64,000 nucleotides of DNA from NCBI RefSeq assembly GCF_030272615.1, contig NC_081405.1, forward strand, positions 606,489,677 to 606,553,676, read 5' to 3'. Position numbers and translations under genes: made by a program. Under the pieces are notes generated by a model, which had not been told where the DNA came from, did not search any database, and saw only the letters and a program-made list of their open reading frames with translations. The number at the start of each line of letters is the position of its first letter. Within the stretch, counting starts at the first letter, position 1. This stretch comes from Cryptomeria japonica (taxonomy: Eukaryota > Streptophyta > Pinopsida > Cupressales > Cupressaceae). Shown piece after piece: positions 26,954-43,761 of the stretch.

Positions 26954-26970
26954 CATGGGCTGTGATACCA
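26954..26970 (-). other. LARD primer-binding site (iMet tRNA type)
   Basis: The minus strand reads TTTGGTATCACAGCCCATG right after the 5' LTR. It differs from the usual TGGTATCAGAGC by one base. Confidence 0.75.
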
Positions 26971-26972
26971 AA

Positions 26973-31329
<4,357 letters not shown>

Positions 31330-31334
31330 CATTG
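31330..31334. repeat. Right target-site duplication of the LARD (CATTG)
   Basis: CATTG follows the LTR end ...GGGCACTATA (TA for the usual CA; the left copy ends ACTACA) and matches 116-120. Confidence 0.85.
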
Positions 31335-34266
31335 CATCGATGGTACTCAGCTCTTGAGTTACCGTGATGGCTTCCAAGTTGAGAAAACATCTCTGAAGAA
31401 CCTACAGTTTAGGTAATAGGAGCAGTTGAAGCTCCTACAAATCTTGAGTCTGGTTGCTGATCTCTAAGTCTATCTTGGCAGTCTGACGCTGAAAATGATG
31501 AACAATTTGTCCATAGGCAGTGTATAAATCATAGGGCATCTTGAAGTTGTTGATATATTCCTGTAACTCCGATTGGAATTGAGCTTTCTGTTTGAGCACA
31601 TCTTCACAAAATAGATGGGGTTGGCAGATTTTATTCAAAAGTAATTTACCCTCACCCATAGAAACACTGATATCATTTTGTTGCTTCAGTAGTTGTGTCT
31701 TGAGTTCATTCATTTGCTTGACTAAGGTAATATTGAGTGCCTTTTCATGGTTCTTTCTTGCAGTTGCTTGAGCAACATCTTTCAAACATTGTACCTGGTC
31801 CTCTACTACGTTACAAAAAAGTTTGAGCTTGGATAGAGAGGAGTCAGTACTGGGGAGGTTATTACTGGGAATTAGACTGGTAAGGGTGTCAACTGCAATT
31901 TGTATGACATCACGTTCTTCCTTCTTCTGCAATTCTTCCAGTCTCTCCTGTGCAAGTTTGATGCCTCGAAGTAGCTCAGACTCATCTACAGATTGAGTCA
32001 GACATGCAAGAGTTAGATCAATAGGACTGGTGGAATCAACCTGCTTGGTTTGATTACAGGTTGCCTTAGGAGTCTACCCTCCTTCTTTGGTCTTGATCTC
32101 CACTTGTTTTCTCTTCTCTGCTTCCTTCTCCTCTTCCACTCTTTTCTTTTCTTCTTCTTTCTTCTTCTCTAACTCTTTATTTTTCTCCTCTTCTTATTTC
32201 TTCTCCATTTCTTCCTTTTTCTTATCCTCTTCTTGCTTTTTCTTTTCCTCTTTTCTCTTGTTTTCTTCTTGCCTTGCTTTTTCCTCTTGTTCTTTCTATG
32301 ATTTCTCTTTGTCCTGTTTCTCTTTCTTAGCTTTTTCTTTGTCAGGAGTGACATCCTCATTATCTAATGCATCAACATCAATAGGGTCAATTTGTTTTGT
32401 CACTCTTTCTCCTTGACTGTCAAATACCTCATCCGATTTATCTTAGGATAGGTCAGGTGCTTGGTCAGCCTGCCTAGCGACTTCAGATACTCGGTGCATT
32501 TTGACAACAATTTTAACATGTATGTGTGTATCATTTTCTACTTTAGAAGTTTTACCTTCTAGTAACCTGAGTCACCTCCTTCTCATAAAGAAGATGTCTT
32601 TGTTCTTATCCATAATTTCAAATACTCAGAATTTGAAGCATTAGGAAAGTACTATGCAAAAAATTTCTCCCTGATCTCTTGTTCTCTCTCAATGGAAATG
32701 CGCCATCTATTATCCAAAGAATCATACAAAGAATTTGGAGTAACAGTTTTAATCTCAGAAGGTGACCGATCATTAACACATAAATATTTAATGACCTCCT
32801 ATTCTACATCCTCTCTTTCACTATCATTAAAGTCATCAAAAGATTCCTTTAAGTCATCAAGCACTTTCCTCCTAATATTCTTTATTGTCCTTTGACAATG
32901 TGTCATTGATTTATAAGAAGAAATATCTATATTTACCGGTGTAGAAGTTGTTGGTACATTACCGGTAGACTTTGGTTTTTTGCTTGATTGCCTTGTATTC
33001 TTTATTTGAATCTCCGGTTTGATGTCTTCTAACTCTGGTGAGTGAGTCCTGGATTTCCACTTCCTCTCGAATACTTTTGCCAAAAAAATCTCAGGTTTCT
33101 TTTTGGTTGGTGACCGCTTGGTCACTTTCGGATTGGCAGATGTAACCGGTGCAGATATCGATGGCACTGCTTTGCCCTTTTTCTGCTTTGGTTCCTCAAT
33201 TGGTGTGACCCTCTCCAAGTAGGTACTGGTTCTTTTCTTTTGTCCATCTAGTGGTGAGGCAAGTAGGGTAGAGGCATACCCAATCAATATGTCATTCACC
33301 ACTTCATACCCCATAGGGCCAACTACTTCCTTTCTAGGTTCCACAGCTTCCATTATGCAGTCATATGTCCTTATTGTGAAGCAGATGTCATCTTCATACT
33401 TCTTCACTATATCACCAGATATCCTCATTATTTGGTTCATCTTTCATTTGAATTCATCAAAATACTTATTTAGAACCTCGGGATATGCAATCCCCACTGC
33501 TTGTAGACTCTCTTTAATTTGTCTGGAAACTGGTAGATCAATAGACCATTGAACATCACCGACTCTAGGGAAATAACCTTGAAAATAGAAGAATAGACCG
33601 AGCAAAAGTTGGCCAAACTTGAACCTCAGTGATTTGTCATGTTTGATGGATTTTAGATTCACCAACAGTTGCTTCTGTAAGCAGCTACATAGGTCATATT
33701 TAGTATCTTCCTTGATCATCCTGTAAGCAGCATTCACCGCAGCAGCAAGGACAGAATTCATTCTGTTGGCATAAAATGTCTTGTAACCAATCACCATGCA
33801 ATCATATTTTACCAAATCATCAAAAATGGTGTTGACGGTCATTGCCCGTTGGTCACTCACAAAACCGGTGATCTGTGTCATTTTAGTTTTGGTGACCTTT
33901 CGTAGAATTGGTACTTCTCCAACATTGCATAATCTAGTGATGGCATGAATCGTTTCCAGTGTGATGTCATGGGTCCGCTCGAGATACATCTTGTCACCAT
34001 GCACTTTGCTAAGGATAATGTGAATATGTTCTTCTATAAATTCTTTCAGAAAGTATACTGCATTGTGTAGTTTCATCTTCTCGAGGATGCTATACTCTGG
34101 TTTGATCTTCTTGTCATCTCCACAGAATAGACTTAGCTAGGAGTGAATTACTAGGGATCCTAGGTCTTTCAACTTACAGTCTATATACCTCGAAATATCT
34201 CCCTCGACAATAACTCCGATAGGAATTTGAGATAGGGCATTGTATCTCATTTTCTTTTGAAGAAAT
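31335..34266 (-). pseudogene. Element E ORF B, main body: unknown long coiled-coil protein
   Basis: This continues the frame from 42001. The first ~280 codons (34266-33444) look globular, with segments such as IHAITRLCNVGEVP and GQLLLGLFFYF. They are followed by a basic, Pro/Ser/Thr-rich linker (about 33250-32930), then an extremely K/E-rich coiled coil (about 32360-32090), then a more ordinary helical C-terminal part (31932-31435). Frame breaks include TAG at 34137-34139, TGA at 33441-33443 and TAG at 32799-32801, frame changes near 32600, and further stops inside the K/E region. The frame runs through the LARD junction into bases 120-1. I do not recognise the family. Similar globular-plus-coil ORFs occur in large plant LTR elements, but I cannot name this one. 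The length exceeds 1,000 codons. Confidence 0.6.
34262..34266. repeat. Copia target-site duplication, left (GAAAT)
   Basis: Matches 41947-41951; removal of the element restores the ORF B frame. Confidence 0.9.
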
Positions 34267-35788
34267 TGATAGTTCTGATACTAATTGTTAAGTACAGATG
34301 CCAAGCTAACAAGATGAGAGGGGGGGTGAATCATACAAACTTAATCTTCCATAAAAATAATAGATTCAACCTCGGTAACATATACTTCAGCAATATAACC
34401 AAAACTGCTAAACATGCAAACTTATAAGCATATAAACATCATAACACTCATAACACCTGATTTAACGTGGAAACCCAAATAGGGAAAAACCACTGTGGGA
34501 TTTCAGACCCACTAAGAAATATACTCTTCTAGAGTATGCTCGGTTAAAAGAAAATCCTGTTAAATATTATAAACACATTGCTAGATGTGACCCGGTTAAG
34601 GGATTTCCCTCAGATCTGTTAGGATCTTCACCTTGTTAGAAGTGACCTTGTTAAAGGATTTCAAACACTCAATCAGAATGTCACCTTGCTAGAGGGTTTT
34701 ACAAATAAGACTATTAAGTCCACTCGGTTAAGAGATTTTCTGTCACTTTACAAAATAACAATAATAAAATATATCTGCAACTTCACATCAAAAATGCTAA
34801 AGCAGATTCTTATTTGCTTAAATACAATCTAGTCATAGGACTTATCTGTCCCTCTGCTCGGCTCTATACTCTGTTAATCAAACAGGTCTTCAAGCTTCTA
34901 TGCTCGGTAATCATTATGTAGCATCTCTATGCTTACACTTGCCCGTATGTATTGTTTATCAATAGTTCCTTATTTATAAACAATTTGCTAACCGCTTAAT
35001 CTCCTTGATCACATATCCCATGATCAATCATAGCCATCAGATCTTTAAACTTGACCAGGTTCAATGTATCCTTCGATCTAAAAAATGTTTTACCTCGCCT
35101 TGGAACTTGCATACATTTCTTGGAACTTATGCTAAGGTATTGCGGTTCAATCTGAGTTGTAGATCTTTTTGCTGATTTTCTATTGCCATAGATTCTTTAA
35201 CAAACTTCATGCACAGCATACCAATCATTTAATCTATTCTATCTCATTAGCTTCCTTCATTAAATAACGTATTTAATCATTTAATGCATTCTGTTATAGC
35301 TCGGTTGCAACTCGGTAAATACTAAACTTCACTAGGTAGACATTCCACCTTCATTAACCGATAGCGATAACCTTAGGGTTTATCGACTAGGTTCCTTAGG
35401 GTTTACCAACTAGGTTCTTTGCTCGGTAACATAGTATAGTATTAACCTTTCAATCAATAGCATATGTAGGATATCAAAACAATCTAAACATTATGATCTC
35501 ATTATTGTCTAACTCGGTAATAGTTGCCCATTGAATAACTTCTCCCCTTATTCATCACAATCTTTCTATGTCTTTTACCGACATCTTTATACTCATCAAA
35601 TCATACTTCTTAAGATATGGCAACATAATACTGAATTAGAAAATCAATTTCTTGACATCAATGACAAAAAAATAATAATATTAAGACAGTAAACATCCTT
35701 AATCAGTTATATTCATAATCATCAACAACCTTCTCAATATCCTAATTGAAATGCCAACAATCTCTTATTGTCTATTATAATGCCAACA
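34267..35788 (-). repeat. Copia 3' LTR (1522 bp)
   Basis: Near-identical to 40420-41946, with scattered substitutions. Its TATA-like motif is at 34968-34978 on the minus strand. Confidence 0.92.
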
Positions 35789-35801
35789 ATCTCCCCCTTT
35801 G
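35789..35801 (-). other. Copia polypurine tract
   Basis: Minus strand AAAGGGGGAGAT directly before the 3' LTR start TGTTGGCATT. Confidence 0.85.
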
Positions 35802-36155
35802 GCATTGATGGGAAAACCAATTGATTTGACCTAATTGATTTGGATTTAGATTGTTGTGAGATTCTGAAATGCTCTCCCCCTGTCATCAGACTTCTCCCCC
35901 ATACAATAGTCTTCTCCCCCTTTGACAACAATGCCAAAAAGTAAAAGAGCTAAAACATGATTTCTTCCACTGAGAAGTGAATTCCTTGCTGTTATGTGTC
36001 AACTCAGTCTCGGTTAGAGCATTATGTCTTCAATTCCTGTTCCCTGTATTTGTTTCCTGCACACCTTAAGAAAACATCCTAAAGTGTGTAAATAAGCATC
36101 AATCCACACATAATATTTTGTAGATTCATCGAATTGATGCTTTCACCAAACTCGA
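35802..36155 (-). other. Copia 3' untranslated region
   Basis: Between the RNase H stop and the polypurine tract. Several CTCCCCC runs (plus strand) may be extra purine tracts. No gene. Confidence 0.5.
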
Positions 36156-37144
36156 TCAGTGAGTAGAAGATAGGGGTAGGACCCCTAACTTGCTTTTGAG
36201 ATACTCAAAAGTGTCCCTTGGAAATGACTTTGTGAAGATATCTATGATTTATTCCTTTGTGCTAACATACTCCAACACCACTTTCTTCTCTTGAACTTCT
36301 TCTCTAAGATAATGATATTTAATAGAGATGTGCTTTGTCTTAGAGTGCATAACAAGATTCTTTAAAATGTTAATGGCACTAGTATTGTCATAGAATATAG
36401 TTACTAGCTTGGTAACTTTCTCATTATACCTTCCAACAGTTGTTTGATCCATGCTATATTGGTACAATTCAATGTTGCAGCAACATATTCAACTTCTATT
36501 GTTGACTGTGAAACACATCCTTGTTTCTTGCTAAGCCAACTCACTAATCTTTCTCTTAAAAAGAAAGCTCCTCCACTTGTGCTTTTTTTGTCATCAATGT
36601 TGCCTGCCCAATCAGCATCAGTATAAACTTTTAAATCAAAGTCATTTCCTTTCTGATATACTAAGCCATAATCTTCAATGCCTTTCAAGTACCTAAAAAT
36701 TCTCTTGATTGTTGTCATGTGTGTTTCCTTGGGATCTACAGAAAATCTTGCAACTATACCTAATGCATGTGTTATGTCTGGTCTATTGTGAACAACATAT
36801 TGCAATTTTCCAATCATAGATCGGTAAGTATCTCATCAATAGATGCAGATTCATCATTCTTTGATAATTTACAGTTGGTAGTCATAGGAGTACTTACTGT
36901 TTTTGAATCCTCCATTCCAAATTTCTTCAAGATTTTCTTTATGTACTTGGATTGAGTAATGAAAATCTCATCTTTCATTTGCAGTATCTGTAAACCTATA
37001 AAATACTTTATCTCACCGATTAATGACATCTCAAATTCTTTGCTCATTTCATTTCCAAAGTTCTTGCATAAAGAGTCATTTCCACAAAATATAATATCAT
37101 CAACAAATATGGCTGAGATCAGTATACCATTTTCATCATTCTTC

Positions 37145-37177
<33 letters not shown>

Positions 37178-40100
37178 TTCACTTGTCCTTATGAAACCAA
37201 TCTTGATTAAATAAGAGTGCAATCTCTCATACCATGCTCTAGGTGCTTGTTTCAAACCATATAATGCTTTGTTCAATTTACATACCTGATCTTTATTCTC
37301 TCCTTCAACAAATCCTTCAGGTTGTTCAATATAAACTTCTTCTTCTAATATACCATTCAGAAATGTAGATTTGGCATCCATTTGATATACCTTGAAATTT
37401 TTGTAAGCAGTGTATACCAACAATGTTCTTACTCCTTCAAGTCTTTCCATAGGTGCAAAAGTCTCACCATAATCACTTCCCTCTTCTTGAGCATATCCTT
37501 TGCAAACTAGTCTTGCTTTATTTTGAATGACCTCACCTTTCTCATTTAACTTGTTACTGAAAATCCACTTAGTACCGATTACATTTTTGTCCTTCGGTCT
37601 TGGGACTAGTGTCCATGTGTCATTCTTCTTCATTTGATCAATCTCTTCTGTCATAGCATTTATCCAATCTTCACTATTAAATGCCTCTTTCACTATTCTA
37701 GGTTCAAATTCAGATATCAGACATGTGTTCTATCTCAGTTTGTTCCTTGTCATCACCGGATCATCTTTATCTCCTATAATCTGACTTGATGCATGATTCC
37801 TTCTGACATACTTGGCTAATACAAGCTCAGTAGATTCTGTATGATCTTCTTCATCACTCGGTGACTGGACATTATCTTTATTCTCTTCGGCAGCTTTCTT
37901 GGTAGGACTTCTCGATTGAATATACACAAATTCTTCATAGTCTTCTAGTTCTTTAGAATTTCCTTCATCATTTCTTTCTGCAAATTCATCAATTTTCACA
38001 TTTGCACTTTCTACTATTTTGTTAGATGATTTGATCAGACATTTAAATGCTTTACTTCTAGAAGAATAACCAAGAAATGTTCCTTCTTCACTTTTCTGAT
38101 CAAACTTTCCATTTCTATCATCTTTGTGTACATAGCATCTACTTCCAAAGATTTTGAAGTAACTTACATTAGGTTTCTTGTCATACCAGATTTCATATGG
38201 TGTCTTCAAAGTTCCTTTCTTCAGTTGTACTCGGTTTAGGGTGTAAACTGTTGTGCTTATTGCTTCTCTCCAAAATGTTTGTGGCACTTTCTTTTCAATC
38301 ATCAGGGTTCTAGCACAATCCACAATAGATCTGTTTCTTCTCTCAGCTATCCCATTTTGTTGTGGAGTTCTCGGTGCAGAGACTTGTCTTTTTATACCAT
38401 GATCATTGCAGAATAAGTTGAACTCATCAGAGGTAAACTCTCCTCCTTTATCTGATCTAAGACATTTTAGTTGTCTTCCTGTTTCATTTTCAACTCTTGC
38501 CTTGTACCATTTAAACATTTGAAAAGCTTCTGATTTTTCTTTTAAAAATATAACTGACATCATCCTTGAATAATCATCCACAAATAATATGAAATATTTA
38601 TCACCATAATAACTTTGAAATTTGATAGGACCACAAAGATCAGTGTGCACAAGATCTAAAATTCCCTTAGAAGTGTAGGACTTACTTGTAAAGCTTGATC
38701 TTGTCATCTTACCCATCTGGCATCCTCGGCACATAGCATTCTCAAGTTTCTCAAGACTCAGTAGACCTCTTACTCGATGCTTCTTACTTATTTTGATCAT
38801 ATTATCAAAATTTACATGACAAAACCTTTTATGCCATAACCAAGTATCATCTATCTTTGCATACAGACACTTATTCTTAGTTGAGTCAAGATGAAATGTA
38901 TTACCTTTTGTTTGTGTCCTAGTAGCAGCTAACTTTCCATGCTTGTCATGAACTTTGACAATTCCTTTCTGAAATTCTATTTGGTAACTTGTGTTGTTTA
39001 GTTGTGCTACACTCAACAAATTATATTTCAAACCTTCAACCCAATAAACATCATTACATTTAGCATTGTCAAGAAGTGTTATGGATCCTTTACCTTCTAC
39101 TAGACATGATGCATCATTACCAAATCTTACATAACCTCCATCATAATCTTCTAACAAAACAAACTTGTGTTTATCACCTGTCATGTGATGTGAGCATCCA
39201 CTATCTATGATCCAAGAATCATTAGTATTTATGTGAGATATTAGGGCTTTTTCTTCGTACCTTTCTTCATATAATCCATCCTTAATAGCCACATAAATAA
39301 CTTCCTCAGTATCAGTTTCATCTGATTTATCATCATTGGATTCCTCATCAGCTATTAGGCATGACTTTCTATCTCTTGTTCTGAAGTCTCGGTGTCCTCT
39401 ATAATGATTATTTATCTGTCTCTCATCTTGATAATCTCTCTTTTCACTGGATTCTTTGTCAGGGCAATTAGAAGCCATATGTCCTATTCTATCATAGTTA
39501 AAACATTTCAAAGGTAGTTTTCCTTTATACTTACCTTTGCCTCTCGGTAACCTTCTGGCTAATAGTGCTTCAAACTCTTCTTGCTTTCTGATTTCTTCAT
39601 AAAGTTTGTGTACCTCCTCCATGTTTTTGTGAAATATTTCACTTGCTCCACTATGATTCCCTTCATGGTACTTATACTTTCTATCATTGTAATCATCATA
39701 TTCATCAAGATGAAAAGAACTAAATGCAGACTCAATTTTATTTGCCGAAGACCCACTATTATCAAAGTTACTTAACTCAAATGCATGTAGCTTACCAATA
39801 GTAGCATCCAAAGAAACTGGCATATTGGGTACAGACCTCAATTCATTGATTGCAGAGACTCGGATTGCATAAGCAGGTAGAAGGGTTCTCAATAACTTAC
39901 TTGTGACATCCTTTTCTTCAATGGTTCCTCCTGCTCCTTTGATTTGATTGACAATCTCCTTTAACCTTGTACTGTACTGGGTTATGTTCTCACCTTCATT
40001 CATTCTCATAGATTCAAGTTGTCCTCTTAGACTATCCACTTTTGCTCTTTTAACATGTTCATCACCACCATACACAGATATGAGCTTGTCCCACATTGCC

Positions 40101-40354
40101 TTGGCATCATTGCATCCTTCTAGATCATTAAAGTCTGAGTCGGTCAATGCAGATGTTATTTCAATCATTACTTGAATATGTTCTTGCTTTGCCTTTATCT
40201 CTTCCATTGTCAATGGATAGGTGCTAGGTGTAATGAAATCATTCTCCAGATAATATACAATATATTCTCCAACTCCTGATAGGTGTAGCTACATCCTTTT
40301 CTGCCATGTAGAGAAACTAGACTTGTTCAACTTCGGTGCATCCCTCTTATACAT
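36156..40354 (-). pseudogene. Copia gag-pol polyprotein (gag, protease, integrase, RT, RNase H), broken
   Basis: The likely start is ATG 40354 (MYKRDAPKLNKSSF); TAG at 40289 soon interrupts it. The frame 40213-37730 holds a UBN2-type gag, a zinc knuckle with Tyr for the second Cys (CFNYDRIGHMASNC), the protease site WIIDSGCSHHMTG, the GAG-pre-integrase region, and integrase with HTDLCGPI, RSDKGGEF and NGIAERRNR. TAG at 37730-37732 precedes reverse transcriptase (KARLVCKGYAQ, IFVDDIIF). An (AT)n tract at 37147-37171 shifts the frame inside RT. Further slips near 36830 and 36450 precede and split RNase H (YTDADWAG, EVEYVA, FYDNTSAI). TAA at 36249 is near the end. The role is self-copying of the element; this copy is dead. 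Confidence 0.9.
37147..37171. repeat. (AT)n microsatellite inside the copia RT frame
   Basis: An AT run encodes repeated Ile-Tyr between SENNN and MKNDENG, where related elements have a short IYIK-type segment. It changes the frame. Confidence 0.85.
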
Positions 40355-40400
40355 CTTTGGATCTTTTCCTCAAGTGCCTTTAAACTTTTTCTTCCGGAGT

Positions 40401-40417
40401 CCAAAGCTTTGATACCA
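40401..40417 (-). other. Copia primer-binding site
   Basis: Minus strand TGGTATCAAAGCTTTGG two bases after the LTR end, the iMet type. Confidence 0.85.
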
Positions 40418-40419
40418 AT

Positions 40420-41946
40420 TGATAGTTCTGATACTAACTGTTAAGTACAGATGCCAAGCTAACAAGATGAGAGGGGGGGGGTGAATCATACAAACTTAAT
40501 CTTCCATAAAAACAACAGATTCAACCTCGGTAACATATACTTCAGCAATATAACCAAAACTGCTAAACATGCAAACTTATAAGCATATAAACATCATAAC
40601 ACTCATAACACCAGATTTAACGTGGAAACCCAAATAGGGAAAAACCACTGTGCGATTTCGGACCCACTAAGAAATATACTCTTCTAGAGTATGTTCGGTT
40701 AAAAGAAAATCTTGTTAAAGATTACAAACACATTGCTAGATGTGACCCGGTTAAGGGATTTCCCTCAAATCTATTAGGATCTTCACCTTATTAGAAGTGA
40801 CCTTGTTAAAGAATTTCAAACACTCAATTAGAATGTCATCTTGCTAGAGGGTTTTACAAATAAGACTGTTAAGTCCACTCGGTTAAGAGATTTTCTATTA
40901 CTTTACAAAATAATAATAATAAAATATATCTGCAACTTCACATCAAAAATGCTAAAGCAGATTCTTATTTTCTTATATACAATCTAGTCATAGGACTTAT
41001 TTGTCCCTCTACTGGGCTCTATACTCTATTAATCAAACAGGTCTTCAAGCTTCAATGCTCGGTAATCACTATATAGCATCCTTGTGCTTACACTTGCCCG
41101 CATGTATTGTTTATCAACAGTTCCTTATTTATAAACAATTTGCTAACCACTTAATCTCCTTGATCACATATCCCATGATCAATCATAGCCATCAGATCTT
41201 TAAACTTGACCAGGTTCAATGTATCCTTCAATCTGAAAATGTTTTACCTCACCTTGGAACTTGCATACATTTCTTGGAACTTGTGCTATGGTATTGCGGT
41301 TCAATCTGAGTTGTAAATCTTTCTGGCGATTTTCTATTGCCATAGATTCTTTAACAAACTTCATGCACGGCATACTAATCATTTAATCTATTCCAGCTCA
41401 TCAGCTTCCTTCATTAAATAACGCATTTAATCATTTAATGCATTCTGTTACAGCTCAGTTGCAACTCGGTAAATACTAAACTTCACTCAGTAGACATTCC
41501 GCCTTCATTAACCGATAGCGATAACCTTAGGGTTTACCGACTAGGTTCCTTAGGGTTTACCGACTAGGTTCTTTGCTTGGTAACATAGTATAGTATTAAC
41601 CTTTCAATCAATAGCATATGTAGGATATCAAAACAATCTAAACATCATGATCTCATCATTGTCTAACTCGGTAATAGTTGCCCATTGAATAACTTATTTC
41701 TCCCCTTATTCATCACAATCTTTCTATGTCTTTTACTGACATCTTTATACTCATCAAATCATACTTCTTAAGATATGGCAACATCATACTAAATTAGAAA
41801 ATCAATTTATTGACATCAATGACAAAAAAATAATAATATTAAGATAGTAAACATCCTTAATTAGTTATATCCATAATCATCAACAACCTTCTCAATATCC
41901 TAATTGAAATACCAACAATCTCTTATTGTCTGTTATAATGCCAACA
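40420..41946 (-). repeat. Copia 5' LTR (1527 bp)
   Basis: Minus strand TGTTGGCATTATAACAG ... AGAACTATCA. TATA-like TATAAATAAGG at 41123-41133. It carries the ACGTGGAAACCCAAATAGGG motif (40620-40639). Confidence 0.92.
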
Positions 41947-41951
41947 GAAAT
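41947..41951. repeat. Copia target-site duplication, right (GAAAT)
   Basis: Follows the plus-strand LTR end ATGCCAACA and matches 34262-34266. Confidence 0.9.
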
Positions 41952-42001
41952 TCAGGTCTATCTTCAAGTGCACTAGAACTAGAATGCGATGCAGAAGCCA
42001 T
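41947..42001 (-). pseudogene. Element E ORF B, N-terminal piece (before the copia insertion)
   Basis: ATG at 42001 begins MASASHSSSSALEDRPEF. The frame runs to the copia target duplication GAAAT (41947-41951) and continues in frame at 34261 on the far side of the copia element. The short Ser-rich start is followed directly by the conserved-looking body, which makes this ATG the likely true start. Confidence 0.65.
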
Positions 42002-42484
42002 AACCAAATGATAAGAAATAATTTCAGAAAATACCTTCACAATCTGAAATTTAGGTTTTCCAATATCGCGCACAGTACACCACTTCGATTGCTAGTTCAC
42101 CGCTTAGTGTTCTTCACTGATTGCTTAAAGATGACTACAAGATTTCGCACATGATTTCTTCAAATGCCAAACAAATTGCTTTGGTTGCTCTGCTCTTAAA
42201 AATTCTTCTTTTGTAAACAGATAAGTGAAAATGACGACGAAAACCCTTTTAAACAAACTCTCACTGACCATAATAAATGCATCACTGCTAGGGTACAAAC
42301 CCTAATTTTTCCTTTTACCACTTCAGATCTTCTGTCGACTGACAAGTAACATATACCAGTAAATGTCTTTACCAATATAAACTAGGGGTTCGAAATATTT
42401 CACCGATATGTTCCCCCTAAACTTTTCTGAAGCTCAGTTTGTCGGTTCAGAGACTTCCACACTAAGTGCAAAAGCAGGTTCATC
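42002..42484 (-). other. Spacer between element E ORF A and ORF B
   Basis: About 480 bp with stops in all frames and no recognisable domain. It probably carries the leader of ORF B, whose ATG is at 42001. Confidence 0.5.
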
Positions 42485-43708
42485 CTATGACTCTTCTTCT
42501 GATTTCTTTTTCCAAGTTTTATTAATTTCCACCTGAATGGTTTCAACATCAATCTTCCCTTCTGGAGTGATTGGTATATCACCCGATAGGTTGTTTCTTA
42601 GTCTGTAAATTCTGGCAGTGTGTCCCGGTTTGTTGCAATGATAGCATACCATTCCAAGTGTTCTCCATGGTCCATTATTCATACTTCCATTCTTCCTTCT
42701 GCATGTTGCAGCAGTGTGACCACTACCACGACAGATCAAACAAGTTGCTCTCCAACTAGTATCTGCTTGATAACCACCTGACCGATGGTCATAGGTATTG
42801 TATTGGTTGGGATTCTGATTCATAGAAGGTTCCGAGATGACTTCTTGAGTCCTTGGAGGATATCTCCCAGTGTTGTGCAAAACCGACTTGCATTCAAATG
42901 CTCTATGCCCAAACTTGTTGCATGCATAACAGTTTCCATTGAATCTATTGGATCTAGGAATATTGTTTTGAAAATAAGGAAAATTGTTATAGGCCTTACT
43001 TCTACACACATTGGCAGTATGTCCCTCTTTGAGACAATTAAAGCAAACAGGTTTAAATTTTTGCTTACCTTTTCCTTTCGATTTTGGTTGCTTCTTTGAA
43101 ACTTCAGCTTTTGTTCCAGAGGTCTCACCTTCCTCATATCTAGAGAAACCAAGTCTAGTGGTATTCTTTACTGGCTTTGCTGATTCCAACTTTTTCTCTA
43201 GCTTAGCAGTACTCTGATTGAATTTGGCAAGTATTTCCTTTGACTCAGTAAGTTCCTCAGAAATAGCAATATTGGATTCCATCAAGGTTGCATTCTCAGA
43301 AATGGCCATGTTTAGTTCACCTTGCATTTCTTCTTTTTCCACTTTACTCTCCTGGAGATGAGTGGTAAGGGTATTGATTTCTTGCTTCAGCTTGGAAATC
43401 TCATGATCTTTGTCTTTTACCAGATCTTTAGCTTTCCTTCTGTTCTCAAGCTCCTGACATATTTTGATAGTCATTCCTTCCAACTCCCTTCTTAGGTTGG
43501 CTTTAGATTCATTCAGTTTTTCAACTTCTTCAAATAGGGCATCCATGTCAGCTTCATCAGAAGAGCTATTTTCAGTGAGTTCCATCAGTTTCTCAGCATG
43601 CTCTCTTCTTTTGGCCAAAGAGGCTTTATACTTGACTTTGAGTTCATCATAGGCTCTCTCAGTTTGAGTGAGACAATGAGTAAGTTCCCTCACACTGTAT
43701 TCCCCCAT
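42485..43708 (-). CDS. Gag-like coiled-coil protein with four CCHC zinc knuckles (element E ORF A)
   Basis: The start is the ATG at 43708 (MGEYSVREL), the first good start after the primer-binding site, giving 407 residues. Residues about 10-180 are rich in E, K and L with heptad character and should form a long coiled coil. A basic stretch KGKGKQKFK (about 211-219) precedes four CX2CX4HX4C knuckles at about 222-235, 260-273, 323-336 and 355-368. In the fourth the last Cys is Tyr (GHTARIY). Multiple knuckles suggest nucleic-acid binding, as in a nucleocapsid. No UBN2-type gag domain is obvious, so this is not an ordinary copia gag. It has no internal stop. It sits first in the element, which is the usual gag position. 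Function is inferred from knuckles and position only. Confidence 0.7.
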   Translation of the reverse strand: MGEYSVRELTHCLTQTERAYDELKVKYKASLAKRREHAEKLMELTENSSSDEADMDALFEEVEKLNESKANLRRELEGMTIKICQELENRRKAKDLVKDKDHEISKLKQEINTLTTHLQESKVEKEEMQGELNMAISENATLMESNIAISEELTESKEILAKFNQSTAKLEKKLESAKPVKNTTRLGFSRYEEGETSGTKAEVSKKQPKSKGKGKQKFKPVCFNCLKEGHTANVCRSKAYNNFPYFQNNIPRSNRFNGNCYACNKFGHRAFECKSVLHNTGRYPPRTQEVISEPSMNQNPNQYNTYDHRSGGYQADTSWRATCLICRGSGHTAATCRRKNGSMNNGPWRTLGMVCYHCNKPGHTARIYRLRNNLSGDIPITPEGKIDVETIQVEINKTWKKKSEEES

Positions 43709-43740
43709 ATCTCCTTCCAATTGGTTAGACTTAAAGAAAG

Positions 43741-43756
43741 GTTGGCTCTGATACCA
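43741..43756 (-). other. Primer-binding site of element E (initiator tRNA-Met type)
   Basis: The minus strand reads TGGTATCAGAGCCAAC about 5 nt after the LTR end. TGGTATCAGAGCC is the standard plant iMet-tRNA primer site, and it fixes the element's orientation. Confidence 0.85.
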
Positions 43757-43761
43757 ATTCA

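Larger units (their letters stand above)
34267..41946 (-). mobile_element. Ty1-copia retrotransposon inserted in element E ORF B
   Basis: LTRs at 34267-35788 and 40420-41946 with GAAAT duplications at 34262-34266 and 41947-41951. An iMet primer site, polypurine tract and a full but broken gag-pol in the order gag, protease, integrase, reverse transcriptase, RNase H define a Ty1-copia element on the minus strand. Confidence 0.95.

Noticed and set aside
32169-32360. Arg/Lys-rich 63-codon frame that looks like a nuclear protein
   Set aside because: It is the wrong frame of the K/E-rich coiled coil of element E ORF B.
32087-32416. Ser/Phe-rich plus-strand frame resembling a membrane protein
   Set aside because: Antisense of the same K/E-rich region.
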